Source: JBBQVS01 sp964250805 (GTDB lineage: Bacteria; Chloroflexota; Ktedonobacteria; Ktedonobacterales; Ktedonobacteraceae). Taken from it: 64,000 bases of DNA. Below the pieces are notes generated by a model that did no database searches, was not told the DNA's origin, and saw only the letters and a program-made list of their open reading frames with translations. The position numbers and the translations under genes were made by a program. Positions 61,470 to 64,000 of the stretch are shown one piece after another (positions within the stretch are counted from its first letter, which is position 1; each line of letters opens with the position of its first letter). The DNA is taken from NCBI GenBank assembly GCA_964250805.1, contig CAXUHG010000004.1, positions 47,408-111,407 of the forward strand, written 5' to 3'.

Positions 61470-62540
61470 ATGCACACTGAAAATGACGAGGTACGTCGGA
61501 AAGAGTCCGAGCAGATACCAATGGTGTTAGCTGTTGATCTAGGTGGCACGCAGATTCGCACGGCGGTACTGCGTGGTGCCACACTGCTGTCACGCGTGGG
61601 GCTACTCACAGGCGAGAATCCTACGCCGCAACGCATTCTTCCGCGTATCTTTGAAGCGGTCGATCTGGCACTTGAGAAAGCTGGAATCGCGCTTTCTCAA
61701 GTCGCAGGTATCGGTATTGGTGCGCCAGGACCATTGAATAGTTATACTGGCGTCGTCTATGCGCCGCCCAATCTCCCTGGTTGGGAGAACGTGCCACTCC
61801 GCGATCTCTTTAAGGAGCAGTTTCCTGTCCCTATCTTTGTCGAGAATGATGCGAATGCCGCTGCGTTGGGCGAGTATATGTTTGGTGCAGGTCGGAATAG
61901 CCGTAATATGGTCTATCTCACTATCAGCACAGGCATTGGCGGGGGCGTGATTACCGATGGCAAAATATTAGAGGGAGCAAATGGTACTGCCGCCGAACTG
62001 GGACACATGACCATAGATTGGCATGGCGAACGCTGTAACTGCGGCAATATCGGTTGCCTTGAGCGTCTTGCCTCCGGCACTGCTATCGCCCGCCATGCGA
62101 ACGCTGCTATTGCAGAGGGTAGAGGCGACGAACTGCTCGCCTTCGCCCTAGAACATCATCCCGATAGCATGGAAAATAAGAAAGCCAGCACGCCCGAAGA
62201 TGCCGCCGCTCATACACCCACACATATTACAGCTCGCACCATTGCGCTGGCAGCCGAAGCTGGTATTTCCATTGCACAGGAAATTATTGCAGTAGCAGCC
62301 GAGGCTCTCGGTGTAGGTCTGGTCAATATTCTTCACATCTTCAATCCAGAGAAAGTCATTCTCGGTGGAGGTGTGACACAAATGGGGGCCTTATTATTAG
62401 ACCCCGCCAAACAAATTGTCGAAGAACGTGCAATGGCGGTTCCACGCGAGGCCGCGTCTATAATTCTCGCGGAACTCGGCTCCGACGTAGGTCTGATAGG
62501 CGCGGGTGCCTTGATTTATTATAAAAGAGATATTTTGTAG
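61470..62540 (+). CDS. ROK-family sugar kinase, glucokinase-like
   Basis: 356 residues from ATG 61470 (RBS ggggg); the frame is open further upstream through the hairpin and this part is rejected. MVLAVDLGGTQIRTAVLRG is the phosphate-binding start (D-L-G-G-T). VAGIGIGAPGPLNSYTGVVYAPPNLPGW, VPIFVENDANAAALGEYMFGAG with the catalytic Asp, LTISTGIGGGVITDGKI, and the zinc site H-x9-C-N-C-G-N-I-G-C-L-E. No N-terminal HTH, so an enzyme rather than a repressor. A roughly 30-residue insert after residue 235 is acidic. The stop TAG (62538-62540) is part of the head of a B-type REPIN. Confidence 0.92.
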   Translation: MHTENDEVRRKESEQIPMVLAVDLGGTQIRTAVLRGATLLSRVGLLTGENPTPQRILPRIFEAVDLALEKAGIALSQVAGIGIGAPGPLNSYTGVVYAPPNLPGWENVPLRDLFKEQFPVPIFVENDANAAALGEYMFGAGRNSRNMVYLTISTGIGGGVITDGKILEGANGTAAELGHMTIDWHGERCNCGNIGCLERLASGTAIARHANAAIAEGRGDELLAFALEHHPDSMENKKASTPEDAAAHTPTHITARTIALAAEAGISIAQEIIAVAAEALGVGLVNILHIFNPEKVILGGGVTQMGALLLDPAKQIVEERAMAVPREAASIILAELGSDVGLIGAGALIYYKRDIL

Positions 62541-62649
62541 GGACCGATTTATCGCGTCCTGGGGTGGGGAGGGGCAATACGTGAGCAATGATTCTCTATG
62601 GCGACGTGTTCCCCATCCCCCATCGAGGACGCGATAAATCGGTCCCTAC
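62537..62649. repeat. B-type REPIN with long centre
   Basis: gtagggaccgatttatcgcg-tcct at the left and the complement at the right, heads outward. The 65-base centre has GGGGTGGGGA near the left and TCCCCATCCCCC near the right, which can pair. Confidence 0.85.
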
Positions 62650-62685
62650 CAAATGTTGTTCAAGATAGGATTTAACAAGAGAGAC

Positions 62686-63456
62686 ATGGCGTCACAAAAA
62701 GAACGTTTGGATGTGGCATTGGTACGACGTGGACTGGCTCCTAGCCGCGAACGGGCCCGAGCCTTGATTATGGCAGGTCAGGTCTACGTAGGGGAACGGG
62801 TTGTCGATAAGCCCGGAACGCCGATACCGCTCGACGCCGATTGTCATATGGCGGAGGTCTCGCCCGAACTCAAGTTTGTCAGTCGCGGCGGCCTCAAACT
62901 TGAAAAAGCCCTGGACACGTTTCAGCTCGACCCGACTGGACGCATTGCTATCGACGTTGGTGCCTCAACTGGAGGCTTTACACAATGTCTGTTAGAGCGC
63001 GGAGCAATGCGTGTGTATGCGGTCGATGTTGGGCATGGACAGCTTGCTTGGACGCTACGCAACGATTTCCGCGTCGTGGTGATGGAGCATACCAATATTC
63101 GTCATCTCACAAACTTGCCCGAACTCATGCAGTGCGCTGTGATTGATGTATCGTTTATCTCGCTACGACTCGTACTACCTGCCCTGGCACCATTGCTTGT
63201 ACCATCGCCCGAAACGTGGATCGTCGCCCTTGTCAAACCGCAATTCGAGGCAGGCAAGGCTGAGGTTGATAGAGGCAGCGGCGTCATAAGTGATCCCCTC
63301 GTTCACGAACGCGTGCTACGCGAACTGGAGGAATGGATACCTTTACATACACCTTTTCGCGTCGTAGATAAGACAGATTCGCCGATTACTGGACGCGACG
63401 GCAACCACGAGTTTTTGTTTCTCCTCACCTTCTCACAAAATCATACAGTAGAGTGA
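62686..63456 (+). CDS. tlyA: TlyA-family 16S/23S rRNA 2'-O-methyltransferase
   Basis: 256 residues from ATG 62686; ATG 62653 would add 11 residues. An S4 RNA-binding domain opens the protein (ERLDVALVRRGLAPSRERARALIMAGQVYV). Then FVSRGGLKLEKALDTF, AIDVGASTGGFTQCLLERGAMRVYAVDVGHGQLAWTLR (FtsJ-like SAM site), the Asp/Lys tetrad region CAVIDVSFISLRLVLP and LVKPQFEAGKAEVDRGSGVI, and a C-terminal SPITGRDGNHEFLFLL. It methylates ribose of cytidines in both rRNAs; in mycobacteria this sets capreomycin sensitivity. Confidence 0.93.
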   Translation: MASQKERLDVALVRRGLAPSRERARALIMAGQVYVGERVVDKPGTPIPLDADCHMAEVSPELKFVSRGGLKLEKALDTFQLDPTGRIAIDVGASTGGFTQCLLERGAMRVYAVDVGHGQLAWTLRNDFRVVVMEHTNIRHLTNLPELMQCAVIDVSFISLRLVLPALAPLLVPSPETWIVALVKPQFEAGKAEVDRGSGVISDPLVHERVLRELEEWIPLHTPFRVVDKTDSPITGRDGNHEFLFLLTFSQNHTVE

Positions 63457-63538
63457 AACCTGTTTTACGCTAAAAACGTACCACACACAATACTCTATTA
63501 TTGTGCCAATCTCGATAGCATCTTTTGAGAGAAAATGT

Positions 63539-63937
63539 ATGTCTAATAATCAAGAACTATCTACACAGCCCTCAGGAACACACCTAAAAACGATCCTGAT
63601 TGTTGAGGACGATCCGTCTATAGGGGAAATGTTTGTACAAACACTTGCCGATGAAAACATTTATAAGCTTCTGCTTGTCACAAGTGGTATCCAGGCGTTA
63701 GAGATTGTGAAAGAGACAATACCCGACCTGCTACTGCTAGATTATCACCTACCCAACATGACTGGCCTTGAACTCTACGACCAGATTCATATGTTGCCGC
63801 ATCTGTCTCGCATTCCTGCAATTTTAATTACCGCCGGTGTGCTACAACACGATATTCAAGATCGGCACATGGTCGGCATGAGCAAACCCGTTGATATTAA
63901 CAAACTGCTAGATATCATTGCAGAGCTTTTGGACTGA
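63539..63937 (+). CDS. single-domain response regulator
   Basis: 132 residues from ATG 63539. Receiver domain alone: TILIVEDDPSIGEMFVQTL with the acidic pair, DLLLLDYHLPNMTGLELYDQI with the phospho-acceptor Asp, ILITAG with the Thr, and GMSKPVDINKLLDII with the Lys-Pro. No output domain, so it acts as a phospho-relay or protein switch. No kinase is next to it; the GAF kinase at 32908 is one possible but unproven partner. Confidence 0.92.
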   Translation: MSNNQELSTQPSGTHLKTILIVEDDPSIGEMFVQTLADENIYKLLLVTSGIQALEIVKETIPDLLLLDYHLPNMTGLELYDQIHMLPHLSRIPAILITAGVLQHDIQDRHMVGMSKPVDINKLLDIIAELLD

Positions 63938-64000
63938 ATAGCCACAATTTAACAAATGTATGTTGAAGCATGCATGATAAAACATGACAGAGGCAAGCCC

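Overview
The window looks like a chromosomal segment of a Chloroflexota bacterium, most likely of the class Ktedonobacteria. This is inference from gene content and DNA style: split glycine dehydrogenase GcvPA/GcvPB, a four-subunit succinate dehydrogenase, a Rad50-like ATPase fused in operon to a NurA nuclease, an R3H-domain SpoIIIAA-like ATPase, ECF sigma/anti-sigma pairs, GAF histidine kinases, and many small dispersed palindromes. No rRNA, tRNA, CRISPR array, phage or complete transposon was seen.

Layout. 1-4.1 kb: 3' part of a molybdopterin oxidoreductase, an ECF sigma factor with a downstream membrane-anchored zinc-finger regulator, a tiny zinc-motif protein and an alpha/beta hydrolase. 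4.1-7.6 kb (minus): sdhC-sdhD-sdhA-sdhB. 7.7-9.3 kb: a probable small structured RNA with its own promoter and terminator, then a lipoprotein. 9.3-12.2 kb (minus): gcvPA-gcvPB. 12.6-21.2 kb: a histidine phosphatase, then on the minus strand a PIN toxin/HTH antitoxin pair, Rad50-NurA, a CpXC protein, and MogA with a WD40 propeller. 21.6-29.6 kb: a YfhO-type membrane glycosyltransferase, a Uma2 nuclease-like protein, pdxS-pdxT (vitamin B6), a GNAT acetyltransferase and an R3H ATPase. 29.7-35.6 kb: a frameshifted ECF sigma factor with its membrane regulator, a secreted Thr/Pro-tailed protein, a GAF histidine kinase and a MazF-type toxin pair.

35.9-60.4 kb is one large surface-glycan locus made of two convergent operons: ten plus-strand genes (GT2, polysaccharide deacetylase, GT2, Wzx-like flippase, two GT4, two polytopic membrane proteins, a DUF4832 secreted protein, a lipoprotein) and seven minus-strand genes (DPM1-like GT2, GT4, sugar-nucleotide epimerase, UPF0104 membrane protein, HlyD-like adaptor, TPR membrane protein, and a GT39 enzyme with extracytoplasmic jelly-roll modules). 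The operons meet at a long hairpin in which the assembly has a 10-N gap. 61-64 kb: a small remnant gene, a ROK glucokinase, a TlyA rRNA methyltransferase and a response regulator.

Two DNA-level themes run through the window. (1) A superfamily of REP/REPIN-like repeats: each unit is a GTAG (or GGAG) head followed by a short imperfect palindrome whose four-base stem covaries between subfamilies (GGAC/GTCC, GGGT/ACCC, GGGC/GCCC). They sit between genes, end two genes by supplying the TAG of their stop codon, form the C-terminus of another, and are translated in frame inside a fourth. (2) At least twelve near-perfect hairpins of 15-41 bp per arm, each unique in sequence, sit at gene ends and often include the stop codons.
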